Program-made: the position numbers and the translations under genes | Source: Verrucomicrobiota bacterium | GTDB taxonomy: Bacteria; Verrucomicrobiota; Verrucomicrobiia; Chthoniobacterales; Chthoniobacteraceae | NCBI GenBank assembly: GCA_009885995.1 | Contig: VFJQ01000045.1 | Coordinates: 1-45,952, forward strand | Reading direction: 5' to 3' | DNA length: 45,952 nt | Shown here: in pieces, positions 18,201 through 26,010 of the stretch | Layout of the letters: each line of letters opens with the position of its first letter | Position numbering within the stretch: position 1 is the first letter of the stretch | The notes under the pieces: generated by a model | The model's input: the letters and a program-made list of their open reading frames with translations, nothing else | What the model was told of the DNA's origin: nothing | Database searches by the model: none

Positions 18201-21200
18201 CGCTCACGCCCACGAGCATCTCGGGGTTCGTGGATGGTGAAGCGATCGCCAGCGTGACGATCGCGAATCCGGTCAACCAGGTTGTGCTGACGGTGGATCG
18301 CGGTGGCGGACACACCGGGACGAGCAATGTGTTCAACGTGGTGGCCGGCGCGCCGGATTTCCTGACGGAGCTTTTCAGCGACACCGCCAACGACACGGCG
18401 GGTGCGACCTACACCTTGCTGCCTAACGGCTCGCCCAGCTTCTATCTGCTGGCGCGGACGGCCACGGCCGCGTTCCCCACGGACCCGACCGGCGGCACAA
18501 CGATCAGCTTGAGCGACGACTCCTTCCAGTCCGTCACGCTAACGGGCGGGGCGCAAGTGAGCCTTTTCGAGACGAACTACGGTTCGTTCTTCGTCGGCAG
18601 CAATGGTTACATCACCTTCGGCGTCGGGGACTCGACCCTCGGCGAAAGCTTCGTCAATCATTTTGCGCTGCCACGCATCTCCGCGCTCTTCGATGACCTC
18701 AACCCGGGCGCCGGCGGCACCGTCACCATGCGGCAGTTGGCCGACCGCGTGGCGGTGACGTTCCAGAACGTGCCGCAGTCCAACGGGAGCGACTCGAACA
18801 ACTTCCAGATCGAGATGTTCTTCGACGGACGCATCCGCATCACCATTCTCGCCATCGGCGCGACCGATGGATTGATCGGTCTGTCGCGCGGCACGGGCAT
18901 ACCGGATGTCTTCGTCGAGACGGACTTCAGCGGCGCGCTCTCGCTGCCGCCGACGGCGACCGCAATCGCGGACCAGACGATCAACGAAGAGGGCCAGACG
19001 GTGCTGCTGCCGCTCACGGTGGGCGACGATGTGACCCCATCGACGAGCCTGACGCTGAGCGCGCTCTCCTCGAATGAGACGCTGGTGCCGGTGGCCAACG
19101 TGGTCTTCGGCGGTGCCGTCGCGGCGCGCACGGTGCGCGTGACGCCGGTCGCCAACGGCAACGGCTCCGCGACCATCACGATCCGAGTGACCGACGGCGA
19201 TGGGCGCATCACCAGCGTCCCGTTCCTCGTCACGGTCAACCCCGTCAACGACGCGCCGAGCTTCGTCAAAGGCGCGAACCAGACGGTGCTCGAGGATGCG
19301 GGCGCTATGACGGTTGCAGGCTGGGCGACCTCGCTCTCCACGGGACCGGCGAACGAGTCCTCACAGATCCTTTCCTTCAATGTCACGGGGAATACGAACG
19401 CGGCTCTCTTTGCGGTGGCACCCGCCGTGGCTGGGGATGGCACGCTCACCTACACGTCGGCGACGAACGCGAATGGCGTGGCGACGATCACGCTCGTGGC
19501 GATGGACGATGGCGGCACGGCCAATGGCGGCGTGAATACGAGCGCGGCGCAGAGCTTCACGATCGCGGTCACGGCGGTGAACGACGCTCCGAGCTTCACC
19601 AAGGGCGCGGACCAAACGGTGATCGAAGACGCCGGCGCGCAGACCGTGGCCGGCTGGGCGACCTCGCTCTCCGTCGGTCCCGCGAATGAATCCGGGCAAA
19701 CGATCGCTTTCGTGGTGACGAACAATACGAATGCGGCGCTCTTCGCCGCGGGGCCTGCGGTGGCGCCTAATGGCACGCTCAGTTACACGCCGGCGGCCAA
19801 CGCCAACGGCACCGCGACGATCACGCTCGTGGCGACGGACAACGGTGGGACCGGCAACGGCGGCGCGGATACAAGCGCGGCGCAGACGTTCGTCATCGCG
19901 GTCGGCGCGGGCAATGATCCGCCGAGCTTCGTCAAGGGAGTGAACCAGACGGTGTTCGAGAATGCCGGCGCGCAGAGCGTGGCAAACTGGGCGACTTCGA
20001 TCTCCCCTGGTCCGGCCAATGAGTCCGCGCAAACGGTCACATTCATCGTGACGAACAACACGAACGCGGCGCTCTTCTCCACCGGGCCTGCGGTCGCGGC
20101 CAATGGCACGCTGTCCTACGCGCCGGCAGCCAACGCGAACGGCCTGGCGACGATCACGCTCGTGGCGATCGATAACGGCGGGACGGCGAACGGCGGCATG
20201 GACACCAGCGCGGCGCAGACCTTCACAATCGCGGTCACCGCGGTGAATGACGCGCCGAGTTTCACCAAGGGCGCGGATCAGACGGTGCTCGAAGACGCCG
20301 GCGCACAGACCGTGACCGGGTGGGCGACCGGTGCGTCCGCCGGACCCGCGGATGAAGCGGCGCAGACGGTGTCCTTCAGCGTGACGGGCAACACGAACGC
20401 AGCGCTCTTTTCCACAGCGCCGGCGGTCGCGGCCAATGGCACGCTCACCTTCACCCCCGCAGCGAATGCCAACGGCACCGCGACGATCACGCTCGTGGCG
20501 ACGGACAACGGCGGGACGGCCAACGGCGGCGTGGACACGAGCGCAGCGCAGACATTCACCATCGCAGTCTCCGCGGTGAATGACGTGCCAAGCTTCACCA
20601 AGGGCGCTGATCAGACCGTGCTCGAAGATGCCGGTGCACAGAGCGTGGCGAGCTGGGCCACGGGCATTTCAGCGGGTCCCGCGAATGAGTCGGGTCAGAC
20701 GCTCTCCTTCAATGTGACGGGCAACACGAACGCGGCGCTCTTTGCCGCCGGGCCCGCGGTGGCGGCGAACGGCACGCTGACCTTCACCCCCGCGGCCAAT
20801 GCGAACGGCTCGGCGACAATCACGCTCGTGGTGATGGACAATGGCGGCACGGCCAACGGCGGCGTGAACACGAGCGCGGCGCAGACCTTCACCATCGCGG
20901 TCACCGCAGTAAACGACGCGCCGAGCTTTACCAAGGGCGCGGATCAAACCGTGCTCGAAGGCGCGGCCGCGCAGAGCGTCGGCAATTGGGCCACCGCGCT
21001 TTCCACCGGGCCGGCGAGTGAATCCACGCAGACGCTTTCCTTCGTCGTGACGAATGACAATGCCGCGCTCTTCGCCGTGGCCCCCGTGGTGGCGGCGAAC
21101 GGCACGCTGACCTTCACACCCGCGCTCGATGCGAATGGTTCGGCCACGGTGACGGTGCGCGCGCAGGATTCCGGCGGCACGGCCAACGGCGGCGTGGATA

Positions 21201-23377
21201 CCAGCGCGCCGCAGACCTTCACGGTCAGCATCACCGCGGTGAACGATGCACCCAGCTTCACCAAGGGAGCGGATCAGACCGTGCTCGAAGACGCCGGGGC
21301 GCAGAGCGTGCCGGGCTGGGCCACGGCGCTTTCCACCGGACCGGTGGAGGAAGCGGGGCAGATGCTCTCCTTCCTCGTCACGGACGACAACGCGGCGCTC
21401 TTTGCCGCGGCCCCGGCCGTCGCGCCGAATGGCACGCTGACCTTCACGCCGGCGGCGGACGCTTTCGGGAGCGCAACCGTGAGCGTGCGCATACGCGACG
21501 ACGGCGGGACTGCTGACGGCGGCGTGGACACCAGCGCCGTGCAGACCTTCGCCATCACCGTGACGGGGATCAATGAAGCGCCAGCATTTACGAAGGGCAC
21601 GGACCGCACGGTGTTCGAAGACGCCGGAGCGCAAACCGCCGCTGGCTGGGCGAGCGGACTTTCCACCGGCCCGGCGAACGAAGCAGGGCAGACGCTCTCC
21701 TTCCTCGTCACGAACGACAACGCGGCGCTCTTTTCCGCGGCACCAGCCGTCGCGACCGATGGCACGTTGAGCTTCACGCCCGCGCCGGATGCAAATGGCG
21801 CGGCGACGGTGACGGTGCGCGCGCAGGATAACGGCGGGAGCGCTGACGGCGGCGTGGATACCAGCGCGGCGCAGACCTTCACGATCACGGTCACGCCGGT
21901 CAATGACCCGCCGGTTTTCATCTCCGGCGCCGACCAGACCATCGTGCAAAATTCCGCGGCGATGACGGTGCCCGTCTGGGCGAGCGCCATCGCGCCAGGG
22001 CCAGCCGACGAAGCGGCGCAGACGGTGCAGTTCACGGTGACGGTGGATAACGCGGCGCTCTTCGCCGCCGCACCCACGATCACGCCGGAGGGAATGCTGA
22101 GCTTCACGCCCGCGGCGGTCGCCAGCGGGCGCGCGACGGTGACGGTGACGCTGCAAGACACCGGCGGCACCGCCGACGGCGGGAGCAACACGAGCCCGGC
22201 GCGGACCTTCGCGATCGGCGTGCTTGGCGCGCCGCAACTCGCGGGGCGCTACGCCGGGCTCTCGGTCACCGCCGATGGCCAGACGCCGGGGCATGGCAAT
22301 GTCGGGATGCTGTCCGTCAAGGGCAGCAGGACCGGGAAATTCACCGGGAAGCTTATCCAGGGAGGACGCACGCATGTGTTCAAGGGCAGCGTTGGCTCCG
22401 ATGGGTCAGGCCGGTTTGGCGCCGCAGGCGCCGCCGCCGCCGAACTCAAACGCAGGGGCCTGTCGAGCCTGATGCTCGACTTGCGCTTGGTGAGCGAAGC
22501 GGACGGCGACCGCTTCCGCGGCACGCTGCGCGAAGGCGCGGCCGCCCTCTCGACCGTGCGAGGCGACCGTGCGGTGTATCACGCGACGCTGAATGCGGCG
22601 CCCACTTCCATCGTCGATCCCGCCGGCAACAAGGGCCGGCACACCGCCCGCTTCCTCGCGGGCGGCGCGCCCAACGGCGGGCTGGCGGCCGGTGCCTTCC
22701 CGCAGGGCGACGGATATGCGACGCTCATCGCCAGAACCAGTGGCGCGGTCAAATTCATCGGCGCCTTCGCCGACGGGTCAAAATTCAGCTACAGCACCGC
22801 GCTCTCGGCCAGCAATGCGCTGCCCTTTTATGTGCCGCTCTATAGGAAAGCCGGCTCCGTCTCGGGACAGGTCACCTTCCGAGACGCCGCCGCCGCCGCG
22901 AGCGATCTCGACGGGATGAACCTGCTGTGGTTCCGCCCGGACCTCACCGCCGCCGCGAAGCCGCCCGCCACCTATCCGCAGGGCTGGGTCGGCGGCATCA
23001 CGACCGAGCTGCGCGGATCACGCTACGTGATCCCCGCCGGGCAGAGCATCCTGCCGGGGCTGCCCGCCGTGGTCGCCGCTGGGAACGCCCGCTTCCAAGC
23101 CACGGCTGGCGCCCTGGTCGCCCCGCTGGATAAAGCCCTCAGCATCGACACCGCGAACAGGGTGACGGTGGTCGCGCCGGACCTCGACAGGCTCAAGCTC
23201 TCGCTGGTCCGCAGCAGCGGCCTGTTCCGCGGGAAGTTCACCGGCGTTTTCGCGAGCTCGCCGACTGCGCGGAGCACGTCCTTCACCGGCGTCGTCCTTC
23301 AGCGGCAGCAAACTGCGTCGGGCTTCTTCGTCGGACGCGTGCAAGCCGGCGCGGTCGATTTGAGTCCCGCGCCGTGA
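12209..23377 (+). CDS. Giant secreted subtilase (S8) with Calx-beta and cadherin-like repeat tail
   Basis: 3,722 residues from ATG 12209; an internal ATG at 12290 (Met28) also directly precedes the hydrophobic signal segment. The S8 protease domain has all catalytic positions: Asp346 (DITDSGID), His394 (DGHGNLNAHIIGG), oxyanion Asn511 (ANGNAGSS) and Ser636 (SGTSHSTPCVAGG). Next come a beta-sandwich typical of S8 proteins (VTIAWTDAPGS), two ~110-residue CARDB-like repeats (~848-1070), a NIDO-like domain (~1071-1265), two Calx-beta domains, a DNRLRE-like segment (~1469-1647), three more Calx-beta domains, an Ig-like domain, a second NIDO-like copy (~2049-2245), nine 110/111-residue cadherin-like repeats (2347-3341), and a Gly-rich ~380-residue C-terminal region of a kind common at the end of verrucomicrobial exported proteins. 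It is probably surface-attached or released, degrading or binding polymers or cells. No sortase motif is seen. Confidence 0.9.
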   Translation: MNTRIVTSWNSKLAGLVLKAARTSFRSMQKLSLRVGALVLFVNVAVSQTPNNGGTRKFRVSDPATAARLVAGGGKLLVDYGGFQLIAVPAASPNLAALAVQEGAEPRDEDDRILLNSGPIDTTVRPAPATQQGFAAGKRLHLIHFVGPVKPEWIADLRKTGVEVVTYLPNNAYLIYGNGTAIRSASVPATGSLLASLMDWQGAYQDSYKIDPAARTTDGAGKQREIGTAYFAVQMVADPQANPATIAAIQAVATGPLVRSEEKLNYHDVVAPLPPERLAEVAARPDVISIQPYFIPEKFDERQDQIIAGNLSGNIPSGPGYLAWLSGKSFDQNQFSVSGFAVDITDSGIDNGTPFPNHFGLYRGGVRPGNSRVVYNRLEGFPNGGSTIQAVDGHGNLNAHIIGGYNNLTGFPHQDASGFRYGLGVAPFVRVGSSTIFDPNSFTFPDYKDLQARAYRDGARVSSNSWGANTSGAYNIDSQSYDALVRDAQPSDAAVPNAGNQEMVIVFANGNAGSSAGTVGSPATAKNVISVGAAENVQAFGGADGSGIGDTGADNANDIISFSSRGPCADGRTKPEIVAPGTHVSGGVWQTANPGPTGTADPLFDGTGVSGGILGSAFFPGDGSTQQFYTASSGTSHSTPCVAGGAALVRQYFLNRNLAAPSPAMTKSLLMNTSRYLTGVSANDTLPSNSQGIGEMNLGMAFDTAARFLRDQLAADKFTATGQSRVFNLAVVDSAKPLRVTIAWTDAPGSTTGNAYNNDLNLTVVAGGTTYRGNVFSGANSTTGGVADPRNNAESVFLPAGFSGAVTVTVTASNINSDGVPGDADALDQDFALVAFGALPAGTASVVPNGAAILAESLSPANGLIDHTETVTVNFTLQNAGSTALGNVVATLQNSGGVTAGSGPQSYGALAVGQSATVPFSFTASGTPGGVLTATFGLTDGATNLGNVTFSFRLAAGPVPAANGAVITAESILPTNGYIDPGEVVTVNFALTNAGDQAFGNLTATLQATGGITAPSGPQNYGAIAVGGSVTRVFSFTGTGAIGSTLTATLQLQDGATSYGTVAYTFRIGPPPDYFTEAFDTVANDTANQSWLFTPNGSADVYGVVRVLATVFPTDPTGGTPLSLSDDSSLAVALTGGAQAQLYGMSYDTIFVGSNGYLTFGSGDSSLSIATHFALPRISALFADLNPSAGGTVTYRQLADRIAVTWQSVPEFSIGGSNSFQIEAFFDGRIRITILGITAQGGLIGLSAGLGTPPDFVESDFSAYPSSVLTVTLPASVTEGGGSATATVTANPAPASNLVVTLVNADPAQLTVPASATILAGQTSATFSVSAVNDTLLDGSPTVAVNASAAGYGGVADSIVVIDNENAVLSVTLPASGVEGQTGLAGTLTASANVAANVEVTLASSDVSEVTVPATVTILAGQNSVTFPLTVEDDAANDGLQVATITASVAGWTSGNQTMTVQDNDDAGYTVEAADRGWYQEAGTHGPTNTNYLTGFADDGTSEQAFRSFFVFSIPALAPGETILSAELRLDNPNGGYVSPDATETLQFHQVSTPIGTLTAGTGGTAAYTDLGDGTVFGSRTVSGADDGTAIVVPLNSAFISQVTAAAGSQLAVGGQLTTLARTPGIVEGIFAFSNAGPTQLVLTTSSATTLTATLPAVVTEGAASVNGTVSIGQPAAANLPVTLNNSDPIQLNVPSGVTILAGQTSANFSVSAVNDTLLDGSPTVSVTALALGFDTGLATTVVADNETAILTVSLPPSAVEGQSGLMGTVTASANVAADVSVNLSSNDTTELQVPATVTIPAGQNSAMFALTVVDDTAIDGSQNASITASVAGWTSGGGTMSVQDNENTNLALSLPTVVGEGDGAAPGTVSISGTLGANLIVTLGSNNPAALSVPATVTILAGETSVDFDATIVDDFNPEPDTSATVTGTAPGFIATMATVTIEDDDPARFEIDPVTDQFATYPFAVTVRAVDAAGDPVLNFGGSVALTAASGGNNVPLTPTSISGFVDGEAIASVTIANPVNQVVLTVDRGGGHTGTSNVFNVVAGAPDFLTELFSDTANDTAGATYTLLPNGSPSFYLLARTATAAFPTDPTGGTTISLSDDSFQSVTLTGGAQVSLFETNYGSFFVGSNGYITFGVGDSTLGESFVNHFALPRISALFDDLNPGAGGTVTMRQLADRVAVTFQNVPQSNGSDSNNFQIEMFFDGRIRITILAIGATDGLIGLSRGTGIPDVFVETDFSGALSLPPTATAIADQTINEEGQTVLLPLTVGDDVTPSTSLTLSALSSNETLVPVANVVFGGAVAARTVRVTPVANGNGSATITIRVTDGDGRITSVPFLVTVNPVNDAPSFVKGANQTVLEDAGAMTVAGWATSLSTGPANESSQILSFNVTGNTNAALFAVAPAVAGDGTLTYTSATNANGVATITLVAMDDGGTANGGVNTSAAQSFTIAVTAVNDAPSFTKGADQTVIEDAGAQTVAGWATSLSVGPANESGQTIAFVVTNNTNAALFAAGPAVAPNGTLSYTPAANANGTATITLVATDNGGTGNGGADTSAAQTFVIAVGAGNDPPSFVKGVNQTVFENAGAQSVANWATSISPGPANESAQTVTFIVTNNTNAALFSTGPAVAANGTLSYAPAANANGLATITLVAIDNGGTANGGMDTSAAQTFTIAVTAVNDAPSFTKGADQTVLEDAGAQTVTGWATGASAGPADEAAQTVSFSVTGNTNAALFSTAPAVAANGTLTFTPAANANGTATITLVATDNGGTANGGVDTSAAQTFTIAVSAVNDVPSFTKGADQTVLEDAGAQSVASWATGISAGPANESGQTLSFNVTGNTNAALFAAGPAVAANGTLTFTPAANANGSATITLVVMDNGGTANGGVNTSAAQTFTIAVTAVNDAPSFTKGADQTVLEGAAAQSVGNWATALSTGPASESTQTLSFVVTNDNAALFAVAPVVAANGTLTFTPALDANGSATVTVRAQDSGGTANGGVDTSAPQTFTVSITAVNDAPSFTKGADQTVLEDAGAQSVPGWATALSTGPVEEAGQMLSFLVTDDNAALFAAAPAVAPNGTLTFTPAADAFGSATVSVRIRDDGGTADGGVDTSAVQTFAITVTGINEAPAFTKGTDRTVFEDAGAQTAAGWASGLSTGPANEAGQTLSFLVTNDNAALFSAAPAVATDGTLSFTPAPDANGAATVTVRAQDNGGSADGGVDTSAAQTFTITVTPVNDPPVFISGADQTIVQNSAAMTVPVWASAIAPGPADEAAQTVQFTVTVDNAALFAAAPTITPEGMLSFTPAAVASGRATVTVTLQDTGGTADGGSNTSPARTFAIGVLGAPQLAGRYAGLSVTADGQTPGHGNVGMLSVKGSRTGKFTGKLIQGGRTHVFKGSVGSDGSGRFGAAGAAAAELKRRGLSSLMLDLRLVSEADGDRFRGTLREGAAALSTVRGDRAVYHATLNAAPTSIVDPAGNKGRHTARFLAGGAPNGGLAAGAFPQGDGYATLIARTSGAVKFIGAFADGSKFSYSTALSASNALPFYVPLYRKAGSVSGQVTFRDAAAAASDLDGMNLLWFRPDLTAAAKPPATYPQGWVGGITTELRGSRYVIPAGQSILPGLPAVVAAGNARFQATAGALVAPLDKALSIDTANRVTVVAPDLDRLKLSLVRSSGLFRGKFTGVFASSPTARSTSFTGVVLQRQQTASGFFVGRVQAGAVDLSPAP
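19247..22231 (+). repeat. Nine tandem 330/333-bp coding repeats (cadherin-like)
   Basis: Repeats begin at 19247, 19580, 19913, 20246, 20579, 20912, 21242, 21572 and 21902, each opening with N(D/E)xPxF. Repeats 1-5 are 111 residues (NTNAALF, ITLVAxDNGG). Repeats 6-9 are 110 residues with one Asn/Thr lost (NDNAALF) and mostly VTVRAQD-type strands. The shared core includes DQTVLEDAGAQSV, NGTLTFTPA and the end TSAAQTFTI. Confidence 0.9.
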
Positions 23378-23402
23378 TCGGCCGCCGCGGCGCGGCATCG
23401 CG

Positions 23403-24503
23403 CTACTGCCCGCCCATCGCCGCGACGACGAATCCCACGACGATCAAAATAGCGAGCACCAGCAGCGTGATCTTAATCCAGCTCAGCGGGTGCTTGCCCG
23501 CGATGACGCCAGTGTAGCCGTTGATGACGACTTGATAGACTTTCGACCCGTAGGTGTAGCTGATCAGCCACACGGGCACGAGGATGTGCTTGAAGCTCTG
23601 CCGCGAATAGTCGGCCTGCACTTCGAGATCGCGGTGCGTATCGCCGGGCACTTGCTCTGCGCAGAGCGAGCGAGTCTTGGTGTCCATCTGTTGCTGCGAA
23701 TGCTGCGCGGCGGCGATGAGATCGATCTGGTATTGCTCGACGACCCAGCCGCTGAGGAAGCCCGCGGCGTAAGCCTTGAGGTCGCTCATCGTGGGGAACG
23801 GCTCGACTTGGCGAAGGAGTTCGAGCTGCACGCCCTTCGATGCGGGCACGAGTTCATCGTCGAAAAAATGATCGAGCGCGCCGCTCGTGCGATACCACCG
23901 CGTCTTGCGCACCTGACGCGTCTGGCGCTGGCCGTTCGAGTTCGTGTAGCTCTCCGTCTCGTAATAGTAGTCGCCGGACATCGCGGTCCAGTCCGCGTGG
24001 ACCTGCGCATCGAACGTCCAATACGGAATGTAGATGCCGTGCACCGTGTCGGTGAGCGCGCGGCGCTTGAGTGCATTCGGGGCGAACCAGCGCGAGCCAT
24101 ACCACTTCCGCGCGGTGTCGCGGACCTGCGGCTCGGCGAGCTTGAATTCGAGCAGGCTCTCCGGACGAATGAGCCGCGTCTGCTGCTCGACGGGAATCAT
24201 CGCCGATGACCCGCAGAAGTCGCACCGCTGAGCCACGCGGTGCGGATCGAAGACGCTCACCGCCTGGCAGCTCTGGCATTTCACCGACACCTTCTCCGCA
24301 TCCCATCCGCGGTGATTGTCGTCGATGCCGCGCAAAGCCGTGACCAGACAGTGCTCGGTGATTTCACCCGTGGCGGCATCGACCTGCGCCGGCGACACAG
24401 TGCCGCAATACGGGCAGACCAGCGCCTGCTTCGCGGGATTCCACTGCGCCTCACCGCCGCATGATGGGCACGAGAGTTTTTGCCTGGCCGTGAGCTCCGA
24501 CAT
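23403..24503 (-). CDS. Double zinc-ribbon membrane protein (YdjG-like)
   Basis: 366 residues. Two CxxC...CxxC zinc ribbons occur at the N-terminus: Cys12/15/30/33 (CPSCGG...CPYCG) and Cys76/79/94/97 (CQSC...CDFCG). A long cytosolic region containing HGIYIPYWTFDAQVHADW follows, and a single C-terminal membrane helix (about 343-363, WIKITLLVLAILIVVGFVV). This arrangement is like the TFIIB-type zinc-ribbon membrane proteins YdjG/YdjH of B. subtilis, which work with the SPFH protein YdjI to bring PspA to the membrane. An SPFH gene is in the same operon here, supporting that comparison, although no pspA-like gene is in the window. No enzymatic motif is seen. The stop lies 25 nt from that of the convergent giant gene. 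Confidence 0.8.
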   Translation of the reverse strand: MSELTARQKLSCPSCGGEAQWNPAKQALVCPYCGTVSPAQVDAATGEITEHCLVTALRGIDDNHRGWDAEKVSVKCQSCQAVSVFDPHRVAQRCDFCGSSAMIPVEQQTRLIRPESLLEFKLAEPQVRDTARKWYGSRWFAPNALKRRALTDTVHGIYIPYWTFDAQVHADWTAMSGDYYYETESYTNSNGQRQTRQVRKTRWYRTSGALDHFFDDELVPASKGVQLELLRQVEPFPTMSDLKAYAAGFLSGWVVEQYQIDLIAAAQHSQQQMDTKTRSLCAEQVPGDTHRDLEVQADYSRQSFKHILVPVWLISYTYGSKVYQVVINGYTGVIAGKHPLSWIKITLLVLAILIVVGFVVAAMGGQ

Positions 24504-24517
24504 CGCGGCGGCGCGCG

Positions 24518-24760
24518 CTACATCGGGTCCGGCGTCGCCTTTGGAACCGGCACCGCCTTCTTGATGTCGTGAATGGTGGGCGTCGCGATGGCTTTCTGGG
24601 GCACCGGCGTCGCAGCCGGCAGCACCGGATAGCGCTTCATGGCTCGTTTTCCACGGAAGGCCGGAACGAGCGCTAGAATCAGCAGAAAGATGACAATGAC
24701 GACGAGCGTCACTTCGAGCAGCGAGAACGCCGCGCGGCGGGTGGAACGATGTGAGAGCAT
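24518..24760 (-). CDS. Short prepilin-like single-pass protein, 80 residues
   Basis: Start at ATG 24760 (MLSHRSTRRAAFSLLEVTLV). The basic leader, then A-FSLLEV and a continuous hydrophobic helix (VTLVVIVIFLLILALV), matches a class III (type IV pilin-like) signal. Cleavage would be expected between Ala11 and Phe12, with Glu16 as the conserved Glu5 of the mature protein. Position -1 is Ala rather than the usual Gly. After the helix there are only ~45 residues rich in Pro, Lys and Ala, with no globular pilin domain. It sits between the SPFH and zinc-ribbon genes on the same strand (gap of 14 nt to the latter), so it may be a membrane-anchored partner rather than a pilus subunit. A chance resemblance cannot be excluded. 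Confidence 0.6.
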   Translation of the reverse strand: MLSHRSTRRAAFSLLEVTLVVIVIFLLILALVPAFRGKRAMKRYPVLPAATPVPQKAIATPTIHDIKKAVPVPKATPDPM

Positions 24761-24822
24761 GAAAGGGCCGGTCGGATAACGCCGAAGCGCCGCTTTGCCA
24801 AGCTCGGCGGTGAATAGCACGC

Positions 24823-25872
24823 TCAACTCGCGAGGAATTCGTCGAGCGCCTTGCGTGTGATGCGCCACGTGGAGCCGATCTTTTTGCCCTTCAAGTCGCC
24901 GCCCTCGATCGTCGCGAGGACGTCGGCTTCGCTCACGCCGAGGACCTTCGCGGCATCGGCGGGTGAGAGAAGTTCAGGCGTTGCGGCCGCGGAAGCCGCC
25001 GCCGGCAGCGGCGGCGGCGCGGCTTGCTGCTGCTGCATCATCTGCTGCGCCATCTGCATCCCGATGGCCATCTCCGCAGCGAAGCCGCCCGGACCTCCGC
25101 CGCCCGGCTGCGCCATGCCCTGCGCCACTTGGAATTTCACGTAGTCGTTGAGGTTCCCCACCGCTGCCATCGACGAGCGCTTGTCGATCGCCTGCTCGAC
25201 CTCCGGCGGCACGCTCACGTTTTCCAGCACGAAGGTGGCGAACTCGATCCCGTATTTGCCGACCGTCACCGCGTTGAGCAGCGGCAGCAGTGCGTTACCC
25301 ACCTCGGTGTAGCGCATAGCCACGTCGAGCACCGGGATCTTCGCCTGCGCGAGCGCCTCGCTGAAGAGCGACACGATCCGCGAGCGCATCGTGTCACCGA
25401 ACTCATCGAGCCGGAAATGCTGATCGCTCCCCGCGACCTCCTTCAGGAAAATCTGCGGCTGCACGATCTTGAAATCGAACGTGCCGAACGCCCGCACGCG
25501 CACGATCCCGAAGTCGTTGTCGCGCATCATCACCGGGTTAGACGTGCCCCATTTGTTGCCGGTGAAAAGGCGCGTGTTCAGGAAATACACGTCGGCCTTG
25601 AACGGCGTCTCGAAGCCGTATTTCCAGCCCTTGAGCGTCGAGAGGATCGGGATGTTGTCGGTGACCAGCTCGTGCTTGCCCGGCGTGAAGAGATCGCCGA
25701 ACTGCCCGAGATACACGAACTGCACCTGCTGCGATTCGCGCACGATGAGCTGCGCGCCGCGCTTGATCTCCTTGTCGTCGTCCGGCCAGCGGTAGCTGAG
25801 CGTATCGCGCGAGTCATCGGTCCATTCGATGATTTCGATCAGTTCGCCTTTGATGAAGTCCATGAGGCCCAT
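24823..25872 (-). CDS. SPFH/band-7 (YdjI-type) protein with C-terminal excisionase-like HTH
   Basis: 349 residues; start ATG 25872 (MGLMDFIKGELIEIIEW). The N-terminal ~245 residues match the YdjI/virion-core-protein branch of the SPFH superfamily: GELIEIIEWTDDSRDTLSYR, GELIV-like QLIVRESQQVQFVYLGQ, FTPGKHELVTDNIPIL, and GKYGIEFATFVLENVSVPPE before QAIDKRSSMA. A Gln/Met/Pro/Ala-rich linker (about 265-297; MAQQMMQQQQAAPPP) follows. The final ~50 residues (LLSPADAAKVLGVSEADVLA...KKIGSTWRITRKALDEFLAS) form a MerR/excisionase-like helix-turn-helix. Most YdjI homologues end in a zinc ribbon or similar binding module, so the HTH is a noteworthy swap. It likely forms a membrane-associated oligomer, and the HTH may bind protein or DNA. 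First gene of the three-gene minus operon. Confidence 0.85.
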   Translation of the reverse strand: MGLMDFIKGELIEIIEWTDDSRDTLSYRWPDDDKEIKRGAQLIVRESQQVQFVYLGQFGDLFTPGKHELVTDNIPILSTLKGWKYGFETPFKADVYFLNTRLFTGNKWGTSNPVMMRDNDFGIVRVRAFGTFDFKIVQPQIFLKEVAGSDQHFRLDEFGDTMRSRIVSLFSEALAQAKIPVLDVAMRYTEVGNALLPLLNAVTVGKYGIEFATFVLENVSVPPEVEQAIDKRSSMAAVGNLNDYVKFQVAQGMAQPGGGGPGGFAAEMAIGMQMAQQMMQQQQAAPPPLPAAASAAATPELLSPADAAKVLGVSEADVLATIEGGDLKGKKIGSTWRITRKALDEFLAS

Positions 25873-26010
25873 AGGTCGTGTGTTCTGTTGAGGTGTTGAG
25901 AGTGAAGCCGCGATTTAGGCCGCTGTCTCCGCCGCGTCAACGCACCACGCGGCGACATTCGCACTTGGCACTCGCGAACGCGCGTTCAAGACTCCGCGCC
26001 CCAACCCAAA

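Noticed and set aside
20669..22375. 568-residue repetitive open frame on the minus strand
   Set aside because: Its repeats mirror the 330/333-bp cadherin-like repeats of the plus-strand gene; it is a shadow of them.
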